NCBI GenBank assembly: GCA_009775605.1
Contig: VSPV01000071.1
Location: forward strand, 1-12,243
Source of the DNA: Paramuribaculum sp.
GTDB taxonomy: Bacteria > Bacteroidota > Bacteroidia > Bacteroidales > Muribaculaceae
Length of the DNA: 12,243 nucleotides
Reading direction: 5' to 3'
The notes beneath the pieces are model-generated. The model made no database searches and was not told the origin of the DNA. It worked only from the letters and a program-made list of their open reading frames with translations. Made by a program: the position numbers and the translations under genes. Below are positions 1 through 5,319 of the stretch, one piece after another. Positions within the stretch are counted from its first letter, which is position 1; every line of letters begins with the position of its first letter.

Positions 1-27
1 CAATATGTCAATTTCGTTAATCATCAT
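1..27 (-). CDS. Possible start of a truncated gene
   Basis: Two consecutive ATG codons (27-25 and 24-22) open a frame reading MMINEIDIL that runs off the window edge. It begins 29 nt after the stop of the upstream gene on the same strand, a normal spacing for another member of the same operon. Only nine codons are visible, so neither coding status nor function can be judged. Confidence 0.3.
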
Positions 28-56
28 CCGATTGGGCGGATAAAATATTCTCTAAT

Positions 57-386
57 TTAATTCAACCAACAGGTAAGTTCCCCTTCATCAGTAGTTTTTG
101 CAATCTCGTATGAAGTCAGGACTTGCCCTGATAGAGAGTAAGCGCCTGTTCCGCGTAAGCTAAGAGGTTCTTTCTTGTTTTCCGTCGCGTCCCATATCTC
201 CCACCATAAATCATCGGCATACAAGGGTTTGACGATTAGTCGAGCTTCTACGTCAAGAAAAAACAGACAGAAAAAATAGCCGCCCTCTACCTTGTAGTTG
301 ATATAAGAGCTTTGGTGAAAGCCATATTCCCGGCTCACGCTCCGCCTCGCATCGGCCATTATTTTTCTATACTCCTTGTCGGTCAT
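57..386 (-). CDS. Hypothetical soluble protein, 109 aa
   Basis: Small protein of unknown function with no signal peptide or membrane segment. I chose the ATG at 386 (MTDKEYRKIM) because the longer frame begins with TTG at 401 and overlaps the preceding gene; the ATG leaves a 7-nt gap. The N-terminal third is charged and helical, followed by alternating hydrophobic strands around a YGF..SSYINY stretch and a KPLYADDLWWEIWD segment rich in aromatic residues. The overall look weakly recalls small DUF4304-like proteins, some of which occur as immunity-type genes, but that is an impression, not an assignment. It is probably translated with the 99-aa membrane protein gene just upstream. Confidence 0.7.
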   Translation of the reverse strand: MTDKEYRKIMADARRSVSREYGFHQSSYINYKVEGGYFFCLFFLDVEARLIVKPLYADDLWWEIWDATENKKEPLSLRGTGAYSLSGQVLTSYEIAKTTDEGELTCWLN

Positions 387-393
387 TGCCTTG

Positions 394-693
394 CTATTCA
401 AAACCTGTGGTTAATGCTTTAACTGTGTAATTCCAACTACAGATGTATAGTGCCCACATCAGTCCAATACCAATGAAAAGGCATACAAGCAAAGCGATTC
501 CGACATCTTTAAGCCTGTTTCTAAAAGCATAAACCACATTTGCTGACTGAGCAATTATCAGCAATACATTCGCCGCCAAAAAGCATCTGTGAACGTCTGC
601 CGTACCTCCTACAAACAGCACAGCAAATGCTGCCGCGAATATAACCGCAAATAATATGACAATCACCCATTTTGCTTTGTATATCAATTTCAT
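394..693 (-). CDS. Small membrane protein, 99 aa, three predicted helices
   Basis: Unrecognised integral membrane protein. The chosen start is the ATG at 693 (MKLIYKAKW); the longer frame would start on TTG at 717. Hydrophobic stretches lie at about residues 8-31 (rich in Val, Ile, Ala and Phe), 39-57 and 67-89, separated by short basic loops (around RNRLKD), consistent with three helices. The C-terminus (NYTVKALTTGFE) is polar. It follows the secreted 337-aa gene by 61 nt without an obvious promoter between them, and the next gene starts 7 nt after its stop, so it is likely an operon member. No catalytic or binding motif is visible. Confidence 0.65.
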   Translation of the reverse strand: MKLIYKAKWVIVILFAVIFAAAFAVLFVGGTADVHRCFLAANVLLIIAQSANVVYAFRNRLKDVGIALLVCLFIGIGLMWALYICSWNYTVKALTTGFE

Positions 694-754
694 CCCACGT
701 TTCTTTCCGATAAACAAATTGATTTGGCACTATATCATATACAGGGTCGTATCA

Positions 755-1768
755 TTATTGCGCGAAAGAGCAGGAGTCAATAGATATGACGGTTTGCTTG
801 ACCTTGCCTCTGTTCCCTATCATTGTGGCTTTTTGTCTTACAACGGAATAGGGCCAGCCGTTGACCATATAGTCAATTTTCAGATAATCTTCATATGTGC
901 AGTCCACATTTACCTGCGCATCGAAGTTTTCATTAAAACTGTCAGTGATACTGTCATTGGAAAATGATTCAACAATGCCGCCAACCATTTCCTTTAATTC
1001 ACTTCGAGGCAAGATACTGGTTACATCCTGCACAATACTATAGGTCCCGTCATCGGCATCAACGGTAGCGGAGGTAAAAGTTGTGTTTTCATATTGATTG
1101 TCGGTGGCGTCTTCATGCTCGGTATTTTCACCGGGCTGCATTGACAGACCGTGATACATGAACAGCATATTAAGCTCTTCAAGATATCCGTCAACCAACT
1201 TATCTGTATCGACATTCTTTGTGTACTTTTTTACATCGACCCCCATTTCCTTTAACCCCTGTATTTCAGGAATCTTTGCAAATTCATTCATAGCCTCCTT
1301 GAAAAGCAATCTGGCTTGTTTCTTTATTTGCCCCAGATTGTTGTATTTGGTTATCCGGCCATATTCATCCGTCTCAAAATGAACTGTCGTGCCTACAATT
1401 TTTCTGGCAAGTCTGGCGGTTATCTGATTCTGGAATTTTTCAATCGCAGAAGCGGAATCGGGAAGTGTGTCGGTAGGAAAATCCAAAAAAGTATAGTCCA
1501 TCTTATACCCGTTGGAGGTTGAATCCACAACGTTTATGCGTGCTATCATTGAGTATGACGCAGTGAGAACGGTATCGGTGCCGTTTAGCCTCCATGCGGA
1601 TTCGTTGACACGATATGTTACCGTGTCGTGCTTATTGAACCATGCAATTACATTTATTGTGGAATCCTGTGAATCGGTGGTTTCTGGAGCCGATGATGTC
1701 TCGCCATGCATGGTAATGCTGATTGTCATAGCCAGCATAATTAATGGCCAGATGATTATTCTTTTCAT
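755..1768 (-). CDS. Secreted protein of unknown function, 337 aa
   Basis: Exported protein: residues 1-20 (MKRIIIWPLIMLAMTISITM) form a basic then hydrophobic signal peptide with no lipobox Cys, so a periplasmic or outer-surface location is likely. A Ser/Thr/Asp-rich linker (about 22-38) is followed by a predominantly beta-strand body with repeated aromatic and polar alternation (TYRVNESAW, KMDYTFLDF, TVHFETDEYGRITKYN), a helical middle (about 150-205), and a second beta-rich half. The layout resembles periplasmic proteins of the DUF6263 type, but I cannot assign a family. The C-terminus does not look like a T9SS sorting domain. The ATG start is unambiguous. It is the first gene behind promoter copy A (1833-1877), with a leader of about 60 nt. 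Confidence 0.85.
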   Translation of the reverse strand: MKRIIIWPLIMLAMTISITMHGETSSAPETTDSQDSTINVIAWFNKHDTVTYRVNESAWRLNGTDTVLTASYSMIARINVVDSTSNGYKMDYTFLDFPTDTLPDSASAIEKFQNQITARLARKIVGTTVHFETDEYGRITKYNNLGQIKKQARLLFKEAMNEFAKIPEIQGLKEMGVDVKKYTKNVDTDKLVDGYLEELNMLFMYHGLSMQPGENTEHEDATDNQYENTTFTSATVDADDGTYSIVQDVTSILPRSELKEMVGGIVESFSNDSITDSFNENFDAQVNVDCTYEDYLKIDYMVNGWPYSVVRQKATMIGNRGKVKQTVISIDSCSFAQ

Positions 1769-1832
1769 GCCTATTTGATTTCAATGTAACTTAACTTGAA
1801 TTGCTGGAGCGAGAACTCCCGACCCAGTTGAG

Positions 1833-1877
1833 CAAAGCTACAACGAATAATCGACATTCGATGTGACAAATGTCCCA
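1833..1877 (-). promoter_or_regulatory. Candidate promoter, copy A, with a CRP-type box
   Basis: On the minus strand TAGCTTTG (1840-1833) matches the Bacteroidetes -7 consensus TAnnTTTG, about 65 nt before the ATG of the secreted-protein gene. No TTG occurs at the expected -33 spacing. In its place is an inverted repeat GACATT-N10-AATGTC (1853-1874), overlapped by TGTGA-N6-TCCCA on the plus strand (1862-1877), which differs at one position from the classical CRP site. The box centre is about 40 nt before the predicted transcription start, the place of a class II activator site. The same arrangement recurs at 2940-2984. Which protein binds here is an inference. Confidence 0.45.
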
Positions 1878-1914
1878 TCAGAGTATGAAAATCAGCGTGA
1901 AGCGATGTTTTTCC

Positions 1915-2034
1915 TTAAATATCCTCACTTTCGGAGGGATCGGCGGCACTTTCAGCCTCTCGGATGCGGTGCAACTGACGGCGGGAGATGCCTAAATAGG
2001 AGGCAATATCCTGTATGGGGAGATTGTGGGTGAT
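1915..2034 (-). pseudogene. Truncated 3' end of a Crp/Fnr regulator gene
   Basis: Thirty-nine codons plus TAA correspond to residues 158-196 of the complete regulator at 3022-3612; 34 of the 39 residues are identical, including the whole recognition-helix region (LGISRRQLHRI). The differences are Val/Ile, His/Asn, Glu/Asp, Ala/Pro and Cys/Ser, mostly conservative. The frame and stop are intact, but everything upstream (sensor domain, start codon) is missing. Reading upstream, the frame meets two unrelated codons and then the TAA that ends the 65-aa gene. It is a gene remnant and is not expected to make a functional protein. Confidence 0.9.
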
Positions 2035-2040
2035 GCATGA

Positions 2041-2238
2041 TTACACGCAAAGTCGGGTATTCATGAAATCAATCATTGCCCAAATTACAAAGGCTATAAA
2101 GAGTACAAAAAGACTTCCGCAAATTGCTATTGGCAGCCACCACTTTTTGCAGTTATCATGCTTAAGCTTTGCACTGATCAGTCCGCTAATGACAATCAAT
2201 GCGAAACCAAGCATCAATATTATTTCAATTTTCGACAT
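2041..2238 (-). CDS. Small membrane protein, 65 aa, two predicted helices
   Basis: Unrecognised small integral membrane protein. The ATG at 2238 (MSKIEIILML) is preferred over a TTG at 2247. Two hydrophobic segments, about residues 4-22 and 35-58, flank a short basic loop (KLKHDNCKKWW), suggesting a helical hairpin. It lies 22 nt downstream of the 224-aa membrane protein gene and is presumably co-transcribed with it. Its stop codon sits only a few bases from the end of the duplicated regulator tail, so the junction of the 1.1-kb inserted or duplicated segment abuts its 3' end; the last residues (NTRLCV) may therefore be altered from the ancestral protein. The small size keeps confidence moderate. 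Confidence 0.65.
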   Translation of the reverse strand: MSKIEIILMLGFALIVISGLISAKLKHDNCKKWWLPIAICGSLFVLFIAFVIWAMIDFMNTRLCV

Positions 2239-2260
2239 AAAAATCAAGCTATTGAGATGA

Positions 2261-2935
2261 TTACCAAATTATAGTATAATCCCATTCCTGAACATCGCTT
2301 GAATATGTAAAATCATAATTGATGTCTCCGCCATACGGACTGCAAAATCGCAATTCAAAAGTTTTGTCGTTTACATCCAGTAGAAACCACATACCCTTAT
2401 ACTCGTAAAAATCATCGCTAACAGGCTTCAGCCCCAACTCCGAAAGTGATTGGCACTGCATTTTGTGGGCTTTATTGTATTCGTCTAGAAGCCGTACCAC
2501 TTCATTGCCGGCCTGCAATTTTTCATCATGTAATTTACCCACGCCACTAAATTCAGAAAGACATATGACTCCGATTATCAATGTTACGGCATAGACAATC
2601 CCTTCATATTTTATGATCTGCCACTTTTTCTTCTTGGTATAACATTTAACAAATAATAAAGGCAACTGAGATATCGCAAGAAAAAACGTAACACAGGTTA
2701 CGGCTGCAAAGACCCGATAGAGCAAATAATTCTTCCAAGGATGCAGATTGATGTTAAGAGCAGAAACATCCGCATTTCCTCCCAGCCAGAAAAAGAGGGC
2801 TACAAATAAAAAGATTATCATAATCCCAAAAATCGCTCCTTTATATAGCCACAGACCATATTTCGGACTTTTTACCATTAGCCCAAAAGACAGAGCTATT
2901 GCAACAACTAATATTAGCATTATCAATGTAACCAT
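2261..2935 (-). CDS. Membrane protein with a C-terminal soluble domain, 224 aa
   Basis: Four hydrophobic segments (about residues 3-20, 32-50, 72-97, 110-128) are followed by a soluble domain of about 95 residues. That domain starts with a helix (LLDEYNKAHKMQCQSLSELG) and continues in beta-like segments with several aromatics (YEYKGMWFLLDV, FELRFCSPYGG, YDFTYSSDVQEWDY). The helix-then-sheet arrangement resembles the globular part of pilin-like small proteins, but no family was recognised. The ATG at 2935 is very close (4 nt) to the -7 element of promoter copy B, so the message would be nearly leaderless unless translation starts at Met6 (2920). First gene of a two-gene operon with the 65-aa membrane protein. 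Composition is clearly AT-richer than the secretion operon. Confidence 0.8.
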   Translation of the reverse strand: MVTLIMLILVVAIALSFGLMVKSPKYGLWLYKGAIFGIMIIFLFVALFFWLGGNADVSALNINLHPWKNYLLYRVFAAVTCVTFFLAISQLPLLFVKCYTKKKKWQIIKYEGIVYAVTLIIGVICLSEFSGVGKLHDEKLQAGNEVVRLLDEYNKAHKMQCQSLSELGLKPVSDDFYEYKGMWFLLDVNDKTFELRFCSPYGGDINYDFTYSSDVQEWDYTIIW

Positions 2936-2939
2936 GTCC

Positions 2940-2984
2940 CAAAGTTAAAATGAATAATCGACATTCGATGTGACAAATGTCCCA
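2940..2984 (-). promoter_or_regulatory. Candidate promoter, copy B, with a CRP-type box
   Basis: TAACTTTG on the minus strand (2947-2940) matches TAnnTTTG and sits at the same place in the repeat as TAGCTTTG in copy A. As in copy A, no -33 TTG is present; GACATT-N10-AATGTC (2960-2981) and the overlapping TGTGA-N6-TCCCA (2969-2984, plus strand) take its place. It lies between the stop of the Crp/Fnr gene (3022) and the ATG of the 224-aa gene (2935). The inverted repeat could alternatively act as a weak terminator for the regulator gene. Confidence 0.45.
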
Positions 2985-3143
2985 TTAGAGCGTGAAAATC
3001 AGCGTGAAGCGAAGAATTTTCTTAAATATCCTCACATTCGGAGGCATCGGCGGCACTTTCAGCCTCTCGGATGCGGTGCAACTGACGGCGGGAGATGCCC
3101 AGATAGGAGGCAATCTCCTGAATGGGCAGATGGTGCGTCACGC
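2940..3143. repeat. Direct repeat copy B (within the complete Crp/Fnr gene)
   Basis: Partner of 1833-2036. It comprises the last 122 or so bases of the complete Crp/Fnr gene, its downstream spacer and the -7 element of the 224-aa gene. It is presumably the parental copy because it is continuous with an intact reading frame. The two copies bound a 1107-bp unit carrying two membrane protein genes. Confidence 0.9.
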
Positions 3144-3612
3144 CGGGATAGCGGGAGACAAGTTCATGGAAGCGCTCTGAGGGCGTCTTTACAAGCATAT
3201 TCAGATAACGGCAATAGGCCTCCTGCAACAGATTGGAGGAAACCTCGGCCACGAAGCCTGGATTGCACTCTACGATGAACCGCCGCGCATCTTCCGTCGT
3301 CACCCGCTGAACCTCGGCATCGCATCCGGCAACAATGGAAGTAAGAGAAGGTTGGTCGAACAGGAATCCCTGCACATAGTCGGTAACCACCTCGCCCTCG
3401 AAAGAGAAGCCCGTTACTACTTCCTGCCCCTTTGAATTAAGAGCCACATAATTGAAATATCCCGACTTTACCACACCCACATACCGGCACAACTCCCCCT
3501 GCTGAACCATCCTCTCGCCCTTGGCATAAACAACGCTCTTGCCATTAGCCGCGACATAATCCATCAGCCCCGACAGGTCAATCTTCGTCAAAAAATCATT
3601 GATATGCGCCAT
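3022..3612 (-). CDS. Crp/Fnr-family transcriptional regulator, 196 aa
   Basis: One-component regulator with an N-terminal cyclic-nucleotide-binding-like beta-roll (about 10-110; VYAKGERMVQQGELCRYVGV and the KGQEVVTGFSFEGE segment) and a C-terminal helix-turn-helix (about 161-182: LPIQEIASYLGISRRQLHRI). The linker helix between them contains LQEAYCRYLNMLVKTPSERF. There is no N-terminal cluster of four Cys, so it is not an iron-sulfur FNR sensor; the ligand is unknown, as for most Bacteroidales members. Length and ATG start fit the family. It lies 61 nt downstream of hipA and may be read through from it; I saw no convincing own promoter. Its 3' end and spacer are duplicated at 1833-2036, and both copies carry a CRP-type box, which makes local regulation by this protein an attractive but untested inference. 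Confidence 0.9.
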   Translation of the reverse strand: MAHINDFLTKIDLSGLMDYVAANGKSVVYAKGERMVQQGELCRYVGVVKSGYFNYVALNSKGQEVVTGFSFEGEVVTDYVQGFLFDQPSLTSIVAGCDAEVQRVTTEDARRFIVECNPGFVAEVSSNLLQEAYCRYLNMLVKTPSERFHELVSRYPGVTHHLPIQEIASYLGISRRQLHRIREAESAADASECEDI

Positions 3613-3673
3613 ATTCTTCCTTTATTGGGTGGTACGTCTTTGTTATACACTATGCTGATTGGACGGAAGGAAT

Positions 3674-4801
3674 TTATTCTGTGATGTCGTAGCGAATTAT
3701 TTCAGTGCATCCGGAACGAACCTCATCAATTATTTCACGGCATCGGGTCTCAGGCAGTTTTATTTTTGTGCCAACAGTGATAAAGTCGGATAACCGGGGA
3801 TGGCCTGTACCGTTGACGGATGTTGCGTGTTCTCCGTTATATCCTTCGGTGCATAGAGTGAGGTCGTATGCCGGTGCAAGGCGCCAATGCCAGGCTCCTG
3901 TGTCCGGGTCTCTCACTACATAGAAGCTGAAATTCTTGCAATGGTCATCCTTGTTGTCGGTAAGGTAATTGAACAGCATGCGGCGATACATCTGCTCCAC
4001 ATCTTCACGGTTTTGCGTGACATAGCCAGTGAGTGCGAGAAGATTTGAGTAGTCCAGGAATGGTTCTCTAAGCGAAATGCACAACAAGCCGCCTGCTGTT
4101 GCGGTGTGAAGCCGTTTGCCGTCGATGTCGATGTCGAACCGCCGGGAGGCGAAGTAGCGTCCGTTGACAAGGCGGAAATCTGGTACAATGATTCCGCATT
4201 TTCGTGCGATTTCATTGTATCTGTATTCCTGCATTCCCATGTCGGACGGGTCGTAAGTATGTCTGAACTTGACAATCCAGTGTCCTTCTGAATCTGAAAA
4301 TATCGCTTTGGGGCGTGCGCCGCCGCTGTTGCCGCTATAGTATAGCAGCAGCTCGGCATCGTTGTCCTGCTGCTCTTTTAATACTTCCAGAGCAATCTGC
4401 TGGAGCTTGTCGAAATCGGTTATGGATTGTTCCTGCTCAAGGTTAATCGCCGGAGAGTAGGTGAGTGCGCCCATGCCGTTGTCACCCACAATGGCGAGCC
4501 GGTCTAATGATGACAAATCTGAATCGTTTATGCCTTTGCGCAACAATGCCTTGTGAAGAAGGTAACGGCCGTAGCGGTCAGGCAGGCTGTCTTCGAAAAT
4601 ACCGAAATTGCCATAAAAAGGCTGAGGCTTGGCAATAAATATGCCGGGCTTCAGCGGCAATTCAAGCGGAGATATGCTGAATCCGTTGGCGAGCCAAGTT
4701 TTGTCGTATTCAAAGACATTCAGACGGTTATCCGGTGTAAGCGACAATGTGCCGACCGTCTGCCCGCGAAACATGACTTTAAGTTTGTCGGTCTTTCTCA
4801 T
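3674..4801 (-). CDS. hipA: HipA-family serine/threonine kinase toxin
   Basis: Toxin kinase of a type II HipBA module. In E. coli HipA phosphorylates glutamyl-tRNA synthetase and halts growth; the target here is unknown. The N-terminal subdomain (about 5-117) has the family pattern, including FxISPLELPL, FGNFGIFEDSLPDRYGR-like residues (63-79) and SLDRLAIVGDNGMGAL (98-112). The Ser-containing loop SGNSGGARPK (156-165) corresponds to the autophosphorylation or ATP-loop region, VKF (177-179) supplies the nucleotide-binding Lys, NKDDHCKNFSF (283-293) is the catalytic loop and PAYDL (310-314) holds the metal-binding Asp. All are intact, so an active kinase is expected. At 375 aa it is shorter than E. 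coli HipA (440 aa) but complete. Its ATG overlaps the hipB stop (ATGA), so translation is probably coupled to the antitoxin. Confidence 0.95.
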   Translation of the reverse strand: MRKTDKLKVMFRGQTVGTLSLTPDNRLNVFEYDKTWLANGFSISPLELPLKPGIFIAKPQPFYGNFGIFEDSLPDRYGRYLLHKALLRKGINDSDLSSLDRLAIVGDNGMGALTYSPAINLEQEQSITDFDKLQQIALEVLKEQQDNDAELLLYYSGNSGGARPKAIFSDSEGHWIVKFRHTYDPSDMGMQEYRYNEIARKCGIIVPDFRLVNGRYFASRRFDIDIDGKRLHTATAGGLLCISLREPFLDYSNLLALTGYVTQNREDVEQMYRRMLFNYLTDNKDDHCKNFSFYVVRDPDTGAWHWRLAPAYDLTLCTEGYNGEHATSVNGTGHPRLSDFITVGTKIKLPETRCREIIDEVRSGCTEIIRYDITE

Positions 4802-5157
4802 TTCTTCATGTTTTTAGGGTATGCCCTTTTGTCGCCGCTTTTACGGCGAATCATATCAAGCTCTTCCATCGTGTCAAATTTGGAGGTGTCGAATAGGCTG
4901 CGGACATCCGGAGCATATCCCAGAGCCATCGCCAACTTGATAAGTGATTCAAATGCTATAAGACCTTTCTGCTCGAAGCGTGCCACTGTTGACAAAGGAA
5001 CTCCCGAAAGTTCGGATATGCGCTGCCGGGTTATATTCTTCTCTACTCGCCGTTTACGGAAGCTCTCCGCTACCTGCTGAGCTATATCATCCGCATTATC
5101 CAGTGTGAAGTTGTCCAATATGGATAATATATTATCACTATTTGTATATTGTATCAT
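4798..5157 (-). CDS. hipB: HipB-family XRE antitoxin and autorepressor
   Basis: Helix-turn-helix antitoxin of the HipBA pair, expected to bind HipA and repress the operon. I chose ATG 5157 (MIQYTNSDNI, 119 aa); the longer frame starts on TTG at 5181, inside the predicted -7 element, and is unlikely. The HTH_3/XRE domain covers about residues 27-82, with ITRQRISELSG and VPLSTVARFEQKG as helices 2 and 3. The N-terminal ~25 residues (acidic and Leu-rich) and the Lys-rich C-terminal tail (about 92-119) extend beyond the DNA-binding core. The stop TGA overlaps the hipA ATG by four bases. Gene order antitoxin then toxin is classical. Confidence 0.9.
   Translation of the reverse strand: MIQYTNSDNILSILDNFTLDNADDIAQQVAESFRKRRVEKNITRQRISELSGVPLSTVARFEQKGLIAFESLIKLAMALGYAPDVRSLFDTSKFDTMEELDMIRRKSGDKRAYPKNMKK
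5123..5136. promoter_or_regulatory. 14-bp perfect palindrome at the 5' end of hipB
   Basis: GATAATATATTATC is its own reverse complement and lies within codons 8-12 of hipB, about 36 nt downstream of the predicted transcription start. HipB-type proteins bind several palindromic operators per promoter, so this may be a second operator. Being very AT-rich, it could also be fortuitous. Confidence 0.35.
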
Positions 5158-5174
5158 AATATTGCCAATATTAT
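5156..5174. promoter_or_regulatory. Candidate hipBA operator (19-bp inverted repeat)
   Basis: ATAATATT and AATATTAT are perfect 8-bp inverted arms around GCC. The repeat covers both the hipB start codon (5155-5157) and the predicted transcription start (about 5172). A dimeric repressor bound here would block RNA polymerase, which is the expected mode of HipB autoregulation. Binding is inferred from position and symmetry only. Confidence 0.5.
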
Positions 5175-5178
5175 AATA

Positions 5179-5209
5179 CAAATATAGTCAATTGTTTTGA
5201 GCCTGGCAA
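5179..5209 (-). promoter_or_regulatory. Promoter of hipBA (Bacteroidetes -33/-7 type)
   Basis: On the minus strand TTG (5209-5207), a 20-nt spacer, then TATATTTG (5186-5179) match the Bacteroidetes sigma-ABfr consensus TTG-N19-21-TAnnTTTG exactly. The start point would be about 5172, giving a leader of only about 15 nt before the hipB ATG. Confidence 0.7.
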
Positions 5210-5233
5210 ATCAAATGATTTCAAACCCGCAAA

Positions 5234-5262
5234 ATGTAGGGCTGCTCCATGGAGCAGCCGCC
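5234..5262 (+). repeat. REP-like palindromic element, left copy
   Basis: A 29-bp sequence containing the perfect palindrome GGCTGCTCCATGGAGCAGCC (5240-5259) preceded by ATGTAG. An identical copy in opposite orientation lies at 12242-12214. Read on the minus strand, the palindrome is followed by CTACATTTTG, so after porN it could also serve as a rough intrinsic terminator for the secretion operon. Confidence 0.85.
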
Positions 5263-5319
5263 CATAGAGACACTCTCGTATAAATGGTCTAAACGAATCT
5301 GTGGGGTTGAATGTGCGGG

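Larger units (their letters stand above)
1833..2036. repeat. Direct repeat copy A (Crp/Fnr gene tail plus promoter)
   Basis: This block matches 2940-3143 at a constant offset of 1107 bp without indels. I counted 16 differences in the 186 bp I aligned carefully. A 34-bp core (1845-1878), lying downstream of the partial reading frame, is identical in both copies. Homology ends at about 2036, a few bases before the stop codon of the 65-aa membrane protein gene, and at 1833 on the other side, exactly at the -7 element. Confidence 0.9.

Noticed and set aside
656..1778. Several plus-strand open frames opposite the 99-aa and 337-aa genes
   Set aside because: They overlap each other and the minus-strand genes, which have signal peptide or membrane features and better starts.
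2960..2981. Inverted repeat as an intrinsic terminator of the Crp/Fnr gene
   Set aside because: The stem is only 6 bp with a 10-nt loop, AT-rich, and lacks a proper T run, so a regulatory site is more likely. The terminator reading is not excluded.
1833..3143. Attachment sites of an integrative element
   Set aside because: The geometry (gene tail duplicated on the far side of a segment) would fit, but there is no integrase, and a 1.1-kb segment with two small membrane proteins is not a recognisable mobile element. Kept as a duplication only.
3022..3612. FNR-type oxygen sensor
   Set aside because: There is no N-terminal four-Cys cluster; the few Cys residues are scattered.
3674..4801. Inactivated HipA or split HipS/HipT system
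   Set aside because: N-terminal and kinase subdomains are in one continuous frame and all catalytic motifs are present.
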